A stretch of 64,000 nucleotides of DNA. Origin: Yoonia sp035117555. GTDB taxonomy: Bacteria; Pseudomonadota; Alphaproteobacteria; Rhodobacterales; Rhodobacteraceae. Below, in pieces: positions 9,254 through 16,824 of the stretch. The stretch lies in contig NZ_JAYKPK010000003.1 of assembly GCF_035117555.1 (NCBI RefSeq), positions 124,001-188,000 on the forward strand. The letters run 5' to 3'. The stretch's first letter is position 1, and every line of letters begins with the position of its first letter. The notes under the pieces are model-generated. The model worked only from the letters and a program-made list of their open reading frames with translations. It searched no databases and had not been told where the DNA came from. Both the position numbers and the translations under genes were made by a program.

Positions 9254-9304
9254 CATCTTCAGAGTATAAATATCCCCGCCGGAGGCCACGGGCGTCAGCC
9301 CGTG
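9254..9304. repeat. dispersed repeat copy A plus hairpin, pyrC-pyrE junction
   Basis: Positions 9254-9285 (CATCTTCAGAGTATAAATAT then CCCCGCCGGAGG) match the reverse complement of 33189-33220 at all but a few central positions, and share their core with 12931-12953 and 41136-41158. Directly beside it, CACGGGC (9287-9293) and GCCCGTG (9298-9304) form a 7-bp hairpin whose loop contains the pyrC stop codon. Confidence 0.7.
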
Positions 9305-10356
9305 ACGCGCCAGTGCAAGTCAAAACCGGGGTTGAACAGGGTCACAGGCCCGTCCGGCGTATCGATCCGCTCAGGGTAAGGCACAGGATCGCCCTTGGTC
9401 AGGGTGATCATCTCTTCATTCGGGGGCAGACCGTAAAACTGCGGACCGTTCAAAGAGGCAAAGGCTTCAAGTTTGCGCAACTGGCCTGCTGCGGCAAAGA
9501 CCTCTGCCAGACAGGACATAGTATTGGTCGCGGTGAAAATCCCCGCACAGCCACAGCTTTGCAGCTTGGCGGCATCGATATGTGGCGCGGAATCCGTGCC
9601 AAGGAAAAACCGTTTATCCCCCGAAATCGCGGCCTGCACCAAGGCGATCCGATGCGCCTCGCGCTTGGCCACCGGCAGGCAATAGAAATGCGGCCTGATC
9701 CCGCCCGCCAGAATATGATTGCGGTTGATGATCAGGTGATGCGTCGTGATCGTCGCCGCCAGATTCTTGGGGTTGTCGCGGACATAATCCACCGCATCCT
9801 GCGTGGTGATATGTTCCATCACCACTTTCAGATCCGGCACCTTCTTGCGCAGGGGCTTGAGGATCTTGTCGATGAACACGGCTTCCCGGTCAAAGATATC
9901 AATATCCGAATCCGTCACCTCGCCATGCACACACAGCGGCATGCCGATCTCGGCCATGACATCCAGCACCGGCCGGACCTTTTCAAAATCGCGCACGCCG
10001 GATGCGGAATTGGTCGTCGCCCCGGCTGGATATAATTTCACCGCCACGGCAAACCCCGCCGCATGCGCCGCGCGCACATCTTCGGGGTCGGTCGCCTCGG
10101 TCAGGTACAGCGTCATCAGCGGGGTAAATCGCATGCCTTCGGGCAGGGCCGCCATGATCCGGTCGCGGTAATCGGCGGCCTGCGCGCCTGTCACAACAGG
10201 TGGCACCAGATTGGGCATGATAATCGCCCGGCCAAAATGCCGCGCCGTTTCCGGCAACACGGCCTGCAGCATCGCGCCATCGCGCAGATGCAGATGCCAA
10301 TCATCGGGGCGGCGGATCGTCAGGCTGGTGAGGTCTTTTTCAGGCATGACACGCAT
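9295..10356 (-). CDS. pyrC: dihydroorotase (class II)
   Basis: PyrC cyclises carbamoyl aspartate to dihydroorotate. The 353-residue protein has the metal-binding HLHLRDG near residue 21, the carboxylated lysine in AVKLYPAGATTNSASGV, further metal ligands in CVHGEVTD and the MEHITT segment, and the catalytic Asp in FLGTDSAPH. Length fits the class II (E. coli-type) enzyme. The start is uncertain by three codons: MPEKDL at 10347 is possible and neither has a strong ribosome binding site. The stop lies in the loop of a hairpin. Confidence 0.94.
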   Translation of the reverse strand: MRVMPEKDLTSLTIRRPDDWHLHLRDGAMLQAVLPETARHFGRAIIMPNLVPPVVTGAQAADYRDRIMAALPEGMRFTPLMTLYLTEATDPEDVRAAHAAGFAVAVKLYPAGATTNSASGVRDFEKVRPVLDVMAEIGMPLCVHGEVTDSDIDIFDREAVFIDKILKPLRKKVPDLKVVMEHITTQDAVDYVRDNPKNLAATITTHHLIINRNHILAGGIRPHFYCLPVAKREAHRIALVQAAISGDKRFFLGTDSAPHIDAAKLQSCGCAGIFTATNTMSCLAEVFAAAGQLRKLEAFASLNGPQFYGLPPNEEMITLTKGDPVPYPERIDTPDGPVTLFNPGFDLHWRVTG

Positions 10357-10427
10357 TTACACAATTGCACTTGCCGTGACCATACCCATCTATCACTGCA
10401 GATCACTCCGCACAGAAAGATGCAAAG

Positions 10428-10694
10428 ATGCTTGGTTTCCTGATCGCCGCCGTCGCTGGCTATTTCACACCGCAAATCGAAAGTGCTGTTGGCGCAAAGC
10501 TGACCAAGGCGCTCGCGCCGCATATCACTTTGGCCCCCGGCGAAACCCGCCTGCTGGCCTTCATGGTTGCTGTGATCGGCGCAGGGATTGCCGCTGAACT
10601 GCTGGACAGCGACAATCCGTTCTGGGTCGCCTTGGGCGCGAGCCTTGGCTATTTCGGCCCGCGCATTATCGCCGCGATCAGGGCGCGCGCTTAG
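10428..10694 (+). CDS. small two-helix membrane protein of unknown function
   Basis: An 88-residue hydrophobic protein. Residues 3-20 (GFLIAAVAGYFTPQIESA) and about 43-60 (LLAFMVAVIGAGIAAELL) are likely membrane segments, followed by a glycine-rich third stretch (FWVALGASLGYFGPRIIAAI). It is divergent from pyrC with 71 bp between and its stop overlaps the stop of the convergent acyl-CoA dehydrogenase gene by four bases. I do not recognise a family. Codon usage and a GAAAG-type site before the ATG support it as real. Confidence 0.6.
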   Translation: MLGFLIAAVAGYFTPQIESAVGAKLTKALAPHITLAPGETRLLAFMVAVIGAGIAAELLDSDNPFWVALGASLGYFGPRIIAAIRARA

Positions 10695-11914
10695 AAAAAC
10701 GCCTGCAACCCGGTCTGCGCCCGCCCCAGGATCAGGGCGTGGACATCATGCGTGCCTTCATAGGTGTTCACGGTTTCCAGATTGACCATATGGCGCATGA
10801 TCTGGAAATCTTCGGAAATCCCGTTGCCGCCATGCATATCGCGGGACGCGCGGGCGATATCGAGCGCCTTGCCGCAATTATTGCGCTTCATCAGGCTGAT
10901 CATCTCGGGTGCTGCGCGCCCGGCCTCCATCAGCCGTCCCAATTGCAACGCGGCTTGGGTGCCGAGTGCAATCTCGGTCTGCATATCCGCCAGTTTCTTC
11001 TGGAATAACTGGGTCTGCGCCAAAGGCTTGCCAAACTGCTTGCGGTCCAGACCATATTGCCGCGCCGCATGCCAGCAGGCTTCAGCCGCGCCCATCACAC
11101 CCCAGGCAATGCCGTAACGCGCCCGGTTCAGACAGCCAAACGGGCCTTTCAGCCCCTCGACACCCGGTAACAAAGCCTCTTCCCCAACCTCGACATTCTC
11201 CATGACGATCTCGCCGGTGACAGAGGCACGCAGGCTCAGCTTCCCACCGACCTTTGGCGCGCTCAGCCCCTTCATGCCTTTGTCCAGCACGAACCCGCGG
11301 ATCTTGCCGCCATGTGCTTCTGACTTGGCCCAGACCACGAAGACATCGGCAATCGGCGCATTGCTGATCCACATCTTGGACCCGTTCAGCACATAGCCAC
11401 CTGCGGTTTTTTTCGCCGTCGTCTTCATCCCCGCCGGATCAGACCCAGCGTCGGGTTCGGTCAGCCCGAAACACCCAATCAGCGTCCCCGCTGCCAGCCC
11501 CGGCAAATATTTCGCGCGCTGCGCGTCGGAGCCATAAGCATGGATCGGATACATCACGAGCGAGGATTGCACCGACATCATTGACCGATAGCCACTATCG
11601 ACCCGCTCAATCTCGCGCGCGACCAGCCCGTAAGTGACATAACCGGCATCCAGCCCGCCGAATTCTTCGGGGATGGTGATGCCAAGCAGGCCAGCTTCAC
11701 CCATCAGCGTGAAAATCTCCGGCGCGACCAAGGCATCGCGATAGGCGGCGGTGACACCCGGCTGCAATTTTTCCTGTGCAAACTGACGCGCGGCATCGCG
11801 CAGCATCCGTTCATCTTCGGTCAACTGGTCTTCCAGACGCAGCGGATCGGCCCAATCGAAAGGACCAAGATCCGGGCCGAAACCGGCAGCGGTGATAGGG
11901 GCGGAATGATTCAT
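10691..11914 (-). CDS. gcdH: acyl-CoA dehydrogenase, glutaryl-CoA dehydrogenase type
   Basis: An FAD enzyme that oxidises and decarboxylates glutaryl-CoA to crotonyl-CoA in lysine and tryptophan breakdown. The 407-residue protein has the glutaryl-CoA dehydrogenase-like N-terminus (FDWADPLRLEDQLTEDERMLRD), the FAD-binding GCFGLTEPDAGSDP and WISNAPIAD, and the C-terminal NTYEGTHDVHALILGRA containing the catalytic Glu. The start MNHSAPITAAG has GAGGAG upstream; a 102-codon in-frame extension has no family similarity. The substrate call rests on the YEGTHDVHALILG ending and general pattern; another short-chain acyl-CoA is possible. Confidence 0.85.
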   Translation of the reverse strand: MNHSAPITAAGFGPDLGPFDWADPLRLEDQLTEDERMLRDAARQFAQEKLQPGVTAAYRDALVAPEIFTLMGEAGLLGITIPEEFGGLDAGYVTYGLVAREIERVDSGYRSMMSVQSSLVMYPIHAYGSDAQRAKYLPGLAAGTLIGCFGLTEPDAGSDPAGMKTTAKKTAGGYVLNGSKMWISNAPIADVFVVWAKSEAHGGKIRGFVLDKGMKGLSAPKVGGKLSLRASVTGEIVMENVEVGEEALLPGVEGLKGPFGCLNRARYGIAWGVMGAAEACWHAARQYGLDRKQFGKPLAQTQLFQKKLADMQTEIALGTQAALQLGRLMEAGRAAPEMISLMKRNNCGKALDIARASRDMHGGNGISEDFQIMRHMVNLETVNTYEGTHDVHALILGRAQTGLQAFF

Positions 11915-12019
11915 GGCAATTCTCCTCACTGGGGCAAACCTTAGGCTGCTGCGCGCAGCGGGGCAATGGACGGCTTGACGCAAGCCGCCAGCGATGCAGC
12001 TATAGGGCGGGGGGATCAG

Positions 12020-12925
12020 ATGACATTCACAGATATCGATGCGGTGCAGGCAGGATTGGGCGAGCAAGGCTATATCTGCGGCAGACCTTTGGCCACGGTC
12101 GTCTTTCTGGCTTTGCGCCTTGGCAGGCCGCTCTTTCTGGAAGGTGAGGCCGGCACCGGCAAGACCGAAATCGCCAAGGCCTTGGCCAGCGCATTGGGCC
12201 GCCGCCTGATCCGGCTGCAATGCTATGAGGGGCTCGATGCGTCATCCGCCGTTTATGAATGGAACTTTGCCGCCCAGATGATCGCGATCCGCAGCGCAGA
12301 GGCCACAGGCAATGCCGCTACTGCGACCCTCAAATCCGAACTTTTCAGCGAAGATTACCTGATCGAACGCCCGCTTTTGCAAGCCATGCGCCCGCAACAG
12401 GGCGGCGCGCCGATCCTGCTGATCGACGAGTTGGATCGCGCCGATGCCCCGTTCGAGGCTTTCCTGCTTGAAGCCCTCTCCGATTTTCAGGTCACGATCC
12501 CCGAACTCGGCACGATCACGGCCGCGGAGCCGCCCATCGTCATCCTGACCTCCAATCGCACGCGCGAGGTGCATGACGCGCTCAAACGCCGCTGCCTTTA
12601 TCACTGGGTCGATTACCCCGATTACGCCCGCGAAATTGAGATCCTGCAAGCCCGCGCGCCCGAGGCCAGCGCCGCGCTCTCGGCAGAGGTCGTGGCTTTT
12701 GTCCAACGCCTGCGGCAGGAAGACCTCTATAAAAAACCCGGTGTCGCCGAAACCATCGACTGGGCGAAATGCCTGCTGGCACTCGACGTTGTCAATCTCT
12801 CGCCAGCCGTGATCAGCGACACTTTGGGCGCGATCCTGAAATATCAAGACGACATCCAGAAACTGCAGAACCACGCCGCTGCGCGCCTGTTTGATGAAGC
12901 CCGCGCCAGCCTACCGCCCACATGA
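12020..12925 (+). CDS. MoxR-family AAA+ ATPase of the CODH-type cluster (CoxD-like)
   Basis: A 301-residue AAA+ ATPase with Walker A GEAGTGKTE (about residues 41-49), Walker B LLIDELDR and the sensor region PIVILTSNRTREVHDALKRRC. CoxD in Oligotropha is a MoxR-type chaperone ATPase needed to insert the Cu/S part of the Mo active site of CO dehydrogenase; this gene sits in the equivalent place. The start MTFTDIDAVQ has a GGGGGG-rich site nine bases upstream; an in-frame Met 18 codons earlier has none. Its stop overlaps the coxE start as ATGA. Confidence 0.85.
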   Translation: MTFTDIDAVQAGLGEQGYICGRPLATVVFLALRLGRPLFLEGEAGTGKTEIAKALASALGRRLIRLQCYEGLDASSAVYEWNFAAQMIAIRSAEATGNAATATLKSELFSEDYLIERPLLQAMRPQQGGAPILLIDELDRADAPFEAFLLEALSDFQVTIPELGTITAAEPPIVILTSNRTREVHDALKRRCLYHWVDYPDYAREIEILQARAPEASAALSAEVVAFVQRLRQEDLYKKPGVAETIDWAKCLLALDVVNLSPAVISDTLGAILKYQDDIQKLQNHAAARLFDEARASLPPT

Positions 12926-14226
12926 CCTCTCATCTTCCGAGTAAAAATATCCCACAGGGGTCTGGGGATGTGAAATCCCCAGCTTATGCGCCGCTGCTGT
13001 TACCGGATGACCCCAAATTGGCCGGCAACATCACCCATTTCGCCCGTGCGCTGCGCAAGGCAGGTCTGAAACTTGGCTCCGGCCGGGTGATTGACGCGAT
13101 CAACGCGGTGCAGGCTGTGGGTTTCACACAAAAGGCTGATTTCTACTGGACTCTGCACGCCTGTTTTGTCAGCAAACCCGAGGACAGCGCCGTCTTTGCG
13201 CAGCTTTTCCGGCTCTACTGGCGCGATCCGCAATATCTTGATCATATGATGTCGCTGCTCACACCCATGGTGCGCGGCGTGCAGGAGGACCGCGCAGCAC
13301 AAGCCGCGGAAAAACGCGCGGCAGAGGCTTTGTTGGACGGTAAGGAGCCTGACCGCCCTGACACGCCTGACCGCGCAGACGAGATTGAGATCGACATTGA
13401 TGCCAGCCATACCGCATCCGCCGAAGAACGTCTGCGCCAGCTCGATTTCGAACAGATGAGCACGGCAGAGATGGCCGCCGCCACAAAAATGCTCGCACAA
13501 TTGCGCCTGCCGGTGCCACCGATCATGACAAGGCGCAGACAATCCCTGCCGGGTCCGTTGGCCGATTGGCGCCAGACCATGCGCCGCGCCGCGCGGCAGG
13601 GCGGCGAGATCACGAAACTCGCCACGGCGCGCAGACGCACACGCTATCCCAACCTCGTCGTGCTCTGCGATATCTCCGGCTCGATGTCCGCCTATTCCCG
13701 CGCCGTGCTGCATTTCGTCCACGCCGTCGCCAACCGGGAGGGGCAGGGCTGGGCGCAGGTCCATGCCTTCACCTTTGGCACATCCCTGACCAATATCACC
13801 CGGCATATGCGCAGGCGCGATGTCGATGCCGCCTTGTCCGCAGCCGGTGCGCAGGCGCAGGATTGGGAAGGTGGCACCAGAATCGCCACCTGTCTGCATG
13901 ATTTCAACCGCGACTGGGCGCGCAGGGTCGCGGGGCAGGGCGCGGTAGTCCTGCTGATCACCGATGGGCTGGACCGCGACACGACCCATGATCTGGGGCA
14001 GGAAATGGAACGGCTGAACCTCACCTTCGCGCAAGTCATCTGGCTGAACCCGCTTTTGCGCTGGGACGGTTTCGCGCCGCTGGCGCGCGGGATCGCGCAG
14101 ATGCTGCCGCATTGCACCAGTTTCCGCGCCGCGCATAATGTGGCATCCTTGGCCGATCTGGCGCAGGCTTTGACACGGCCCGAGGATGGTGGCGAAAAAC
14201 GGCGGATGCTGGCGGCGTTGCGATGA
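12922..14226 (+). CDS. coxE: CoxE-like VWA-domain protein
   Basis: A 434-residue protein that pairs with MoxR ATPases; CoxE is required for maturation of the molybdenum hydroxylase active site. The C-terminal von Willebrand A domain has the MIDAS motif DISGSMSAYSR and a later TDGLDRD. The first conserved-looking stretch is LPDDPKLAGNITHFARALRKAG. The first 20 or so residues are encoded by a dispersed repeat and hairpin (12931-12982), so the true start may be the GTG at 12970, which follows TCTGGGGA. XdhC follows after 12 bp. Confidence 0.85.
   Translation: MTSHLPSKNIPQGSGDVKSPAYAPLLLPDDPKLAGNITHFARALRKAGLKLGSGRVIDAINAVQAVGFTQKADFYWTLHACFVSKPEDSAVFAQLFRLYWRDPQYLDHMMSLLTPMVRGVQEDRAAQAAEKRAAEALLDGKEPDRPDTPDRADEIEIDIDASHTASAEERLRQLDFEQMSTAEMAAATKMLAQLRLPVPPIMTRRRQSLPGPLADWRQTMRRAARQGGEITKLATARRRTRYPNLVVLCDISGSMSAYSRAVLHFVHAVANREGQGWAQVHAFTFGTSLTNITRHMRRRDVDAALSAAGAQAQDWEGGTRIATCLHDFNRDWARRVAGQGAVVLLITDGLDRDTTHDLGQEMERLNLTFAQVIWLNPLLRWDGFAPLARGIAQMLPHCTSFRAAHNVASLADLAQALTRPEDGGEKRRMLAALR
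12931..12982. repeat. dispersed repeat copy B with hairpin, inside the coxE 5' end
   Basis: CATCTTCCGAGTAAAAATAT (12931-12950) then CCCACAGGGG is the same element seen at 9254, 33189 and 41136. It is followed by CTGGGGAT (12962-12969), a five-base loop and ATCCCCAG (12975-12982), a perfect 8-bp hairpin. The other copies lie outside genes; this one overlaps the reading frame of coxE. Confidence 0.7.
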
Positions 14227-14238
14227 CAGGGGATCACG

Positions 14239-15204
14239 ATGACAAATGACAATCCGGCACTTCTGGCCCTGCAATGGGGACAAGCGGGGCGCAAAGTGGC
14301 CCTTGCCACTGTGATCGAGACCTGGGGCTCCGCCCCGCGCCCGGTCGGCAGCCAATTGGTGATCGACATAGAGGGCGCGATGGAAGGCTCCGTCTCGGGC
14401 GGCTGTGTCGAAGGCGCGGTTGTGACGGCCGCGATTGACGCCATCGCGGCGGGTAAATCCGAAATCCTCGACTTCGGCGTCAGCGATGATGAAGCCTTCG
14501 CCGTGGGTCTGGCCTGTGGTGGCCAGATCAAGGTGCTGGTTCAGCCTGTGGGCGACGGCATGACGCAGGAAACCTTGCAAGCCTTGGCCGATGCGCGCGC
14601 CAAAGCCCAACCCATCGGTCTTGCCACTGACCTGACCACAGGCACCAGCCGGATCATCACCCCCGCAGACGCCCCCAACCGTTTCCGCCTCGACCGCTCC
14701 GGGATGGAGGATGACGGGTCCTTCATCACGATCCAGAACCCGCCCCTGCGGATGATCATCGTCGGTGCCGTGCATATCGCGCAGCCATTGGTTCAGATGG
14801 CGCGCGCCTGCGGCTATGCGCCCATTCTGATCGACCCGCGCGGGGCCTTTGGCTCTGCCGCCCGCTTCCCCGGTGAAACGATCATCGAGGATTGGCCGGA
14901 TGAGGCGCTCGCCACCCTCAAACCCGATGCGCGCACTGCCATCGTGACGCTGACGCATGACCCGAAACTGGATGACCCCGCGATCATGACAGCCTTGCGG
15001 TCTGATGTCTTCTATCTGGGTTGTCTGGGATCAACCCGCACCCATGCCAAGCGCGTGGCACGGTTGCAGGATGCGGGGTTCACCGAGACCGAAATAGCCC
15101 GCATCCATGCGCCGGTCGGGCTGGATATCGGTGGCAGACAGCCTGCCGAAATCGCGGTCAGCATCATGGCGCAGATCACCCAAACCCTGCGGCAGGCCAG
15201 ATGA
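14239..15204 (+). CDS. xdhC: XdhC-family molybdenum cofactor maturation protein
   Basis: XdhC/CoxF proteins bind molybdenum cofactor, help its sulfuration and hand it to xanthine-oxidase-family enzymes. The 321-residue protein has the N-terminal domain with WGSAPRPVGSQLV and SVSGGCVEGAVV, and a C-terminal Rossmann domain (MIIVGAVHIAQPLVQMARACGY) ending with the typical PVGLDIGGRQPAEIAVSIMAQI. A GGGGA site precedes the ATG. Its stop overlaps the next start as ATGA, tying it to the molybdopterin-binding gene. The adjacent target enzyme is the S-L-M trio downstream. Confidence 0.92.
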   Translation: MTNDNPALLALQWGQAGRKVALATVIETWGSAPRPVGSQLVIDIEGAMEGSVSGGCVEGAVVTAAIDAIAAGKSEILDFGVSDDEAFAVGLACGGQIKVLVQPVGDGMTQETLQALADARAKAQPIGLATDLTTGTSRIITPADAPNRFRLDRSGMEDDGSFITIQNPPLRMIIVGAVHIAQPLVQMARACGYAPILIDPRGAFGSAARFPGETIIEDWPDEALATLKPDARTAIVTLTHDPKLDDPAIMTALRSDVFYLGCLGSTRTHAKRVARLQDAGFTETEIARIHAPVGLDIGGRQPAEIAVSIMAQITQTLRQAR

Positions 15205-16181
15205 AATTCGGACCCGTCCCTGTGGCCGAGGCGGAGGGCACAATCCTTGCCCATGCGATGCAGGCCGGGAGCCGCCGCTTGCCCAAGGGCAAGCTTTTGC
15301 AGAATGCTGACCTTATCGCTCTGCAAACGGCGGGCATTGCGCAGGTCATCGTCGCCCGCCTCGCCCCCGATGATCTGGACGAAGATGCGGCGGCCGCAAA
15401 ACTTGCCCTCGCCTTGGCCGGAAATGAGGTCACCTGCAGCACTGCGGCGACAGGTCGCGTCAACCTGTTTGCACAGACAGCGGGGATCGTGGATCTGGAT
15501 ATCGGGGCAATCCATCGCTTCAACGCGATCAATCCGATGATCACCTTGGCGACCCTGCCGCAATATCACCGGGTCGCTGCGGGCAATATGGTGGCGACGA
15601 TCAAGATCATCTCCTATGCCGTGCCGGGTGCGGATGTAGATCACGCGGTTGGGCTGGGTCAAGCGATCAAGGTTCTGCCACCGCTCTATCGGCGCGCCAC
15701 GCTGATCGAAACCAGCCTGGGTCAGGACCCAGGTGACAAGGGGCGCGCGGCGCTGGGCAAGCGGCTGGCGCGGTTTGATGTGTCGCTGGATGACGAGATC
15801 ATCGTATCACATGAAATCAATGCACTATCTAACGCTATTAACGGATCAGATGCAGAGATCATCTTTATCCTCACCGCCTCTGCCACATCGGATATCGACG
15901 ATATCGGCCCCGCTGGCCTGCGTGCTGCTGGCGGCACGGTGACCCAATTTGGCATGCCCGTCGATCCCGGTAATCTGCTGTTTCTCGGCGATCTGCGCGG
16001 CAGGCCGGTCATCGGCCTGCCGGGCTGCGCGCGTTCACCCGCTCTCAACGGGGCGGATTGGGTGCTGGAACGTGTGATCTGCGGTCGCCCACCAAGCCCG
16101 CAGGATTTTGCGGCGATGGGCGTCGGTGGCCTGCTGAAAGAAATCCCCGACCGCCCGCAGCCGCGACGCGGCACGCGGTGA
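15201..16181 (+). CDS. molybdopterin-binding protein (MoeA/MogA-like fold)
   Basis: A 326-residue protein starting MKFGPVPVAEAEGTILAHAM, the N-terminal pattern of MoeA-related proteins. The C-terminal half has the molybdopterin-binding arrangement: VSHEINALSNAI, IIFILTASATSDIDDIGPAGL and GRPVIGLPGCARSPALNGADWVLER. It is shorter than MoeA (about 400) and lacks part of that fold, as do the molybdopterin-binding proteins found in CO-dehydrogenase clusters. It probably modifies or delivers the cofactor. The start overlaps the xdhC stop; a longer open frame upstream lies within xdhC. Confidence 0.8.
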   Translation: MKFGPVPVAEAEGTILAHAMQAGSRRLPKGKLLQNADLIALQTAGIAQVIVARLAPDDLDEDAAAAKLALALAGNEVTCSTAATGRVNLFAQTAGIVDLDIGAIHRFNAINPMITLATLPQYHRVAAGNMVATIKIISYAVPGADVDHAVGLGQAIKVLPPLYRRATLIETSLGQDPGDKGRAALGKRLARFDVSLDDEIIVSHEINALSNAINGSDAEIIFILTASATSDIDDIGPAGLRAAGGTVTQFGMPVDPGNLLFLGDLRGRPVIGLPGCARSPALNGADWVLERVICGRPPSPQDFAAMGVGGLLKEIPDRPQPRRGTR

Positions 16182-16278
16182 TGCGGCAGTGCAGCGGAGT
16201 TTCCCTGTTCTCAGATCATCCGCGCCGTGCTTAACTCATCCCAGAACACAAATGAGATGGTGAGTTCGGGAGGAACAA

Positions 16279-16764
16279 ATGGCATCTGTCACGATGAAGG
16301 TGAACGGCAAATCCGTGTCGAAAGAGGTGGAGGGCCGCACCCTTTTGGTCGACTTTCTGCGCAATGATCTGCGCCTGACCGGCACCCATGTCGGCTGCGA
16401 CACATCGCAATGCGGCGCCTGTGTGGTGCATGTGAATGGCCAGTCAGTGAAATCCTGCGCGATCTTCGCTGTAGAGGTGGACGGAGCCGAGGTCGCCACC
16501 ATCGAAGGGCAGGCCAATGCTGACGGATCGCTGAATGTCATCCAACAGGCGTTTCAGGATCACCACGGTCTGCAATGCGGGTTCTGCACGCCGGGCATGG
16601 TGATGACCGCCGCCGCCCTGCTGAAAGAGAATCCCAAACCGTCCGAGGCTGAGGTGCGCAGTTACCTGGAGGGGAATATCTGCCGCTGCACCGGATATCA
16701 CAACATTGTCAAAGCGATCATGGCGGCCTCCGGTCAGGACGTTGCCGCCATCGCTGCTGAATAA
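16279..16764 (+). CDS. coxS: CO dehydrogenase-type small subunit, two [2Fe-2S]
   Basis: A 161-residue iron-sulfur subunit of a molybdenum hydroxylase. The N-terminal plant-ferredoxin-like cluster is bound by CDTSQCGAC and a later Cys in VKSC (about residues 42-63). The C-terminal four-helix domain has CGFCTPGM and CRCTGYHN for the second cluster. It passes electrons from the Mo site in CoxL to FAD in CoxM. GGGAGGA sits seven bases before the ATG. It is the first of the S-L-M order, and the 97-bp gap before it is the largest within the cluster, so it may have its own promoter. Confidence 0.93.
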   Translation: MASVTMKVNGKSVSKEVEGRTLLVDFLRNDLRLTGTHVGCDTSQCGACVVHVNGQSVKSCAIFAVEVDGAEVATIEGQANADGSLNVIQQAFQDHHGLQCGFCTPGMVMTAAALLKENPKPSEAEVRSYLEGNICRCTGYHNIVKAIMAASGQDVAAIAAE

Positions 16765-16824
16765 AGATCAGGGAGAAACCGGGACGCGGGCTTTGTGCCG
16801 CCGTCCCATCGGGGAGGAATTGCA

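Noticed and set aside
14239..16181. The xdhC and molybdopterin-binding genes as part of a xanthine dehydrogenase (xdhAB) operon
   Set aside because: The adjacent enzyme genes are S-L-M CO dehydrogenase-type with the form II AYRGAGR loop, not xdhA/xdhB.
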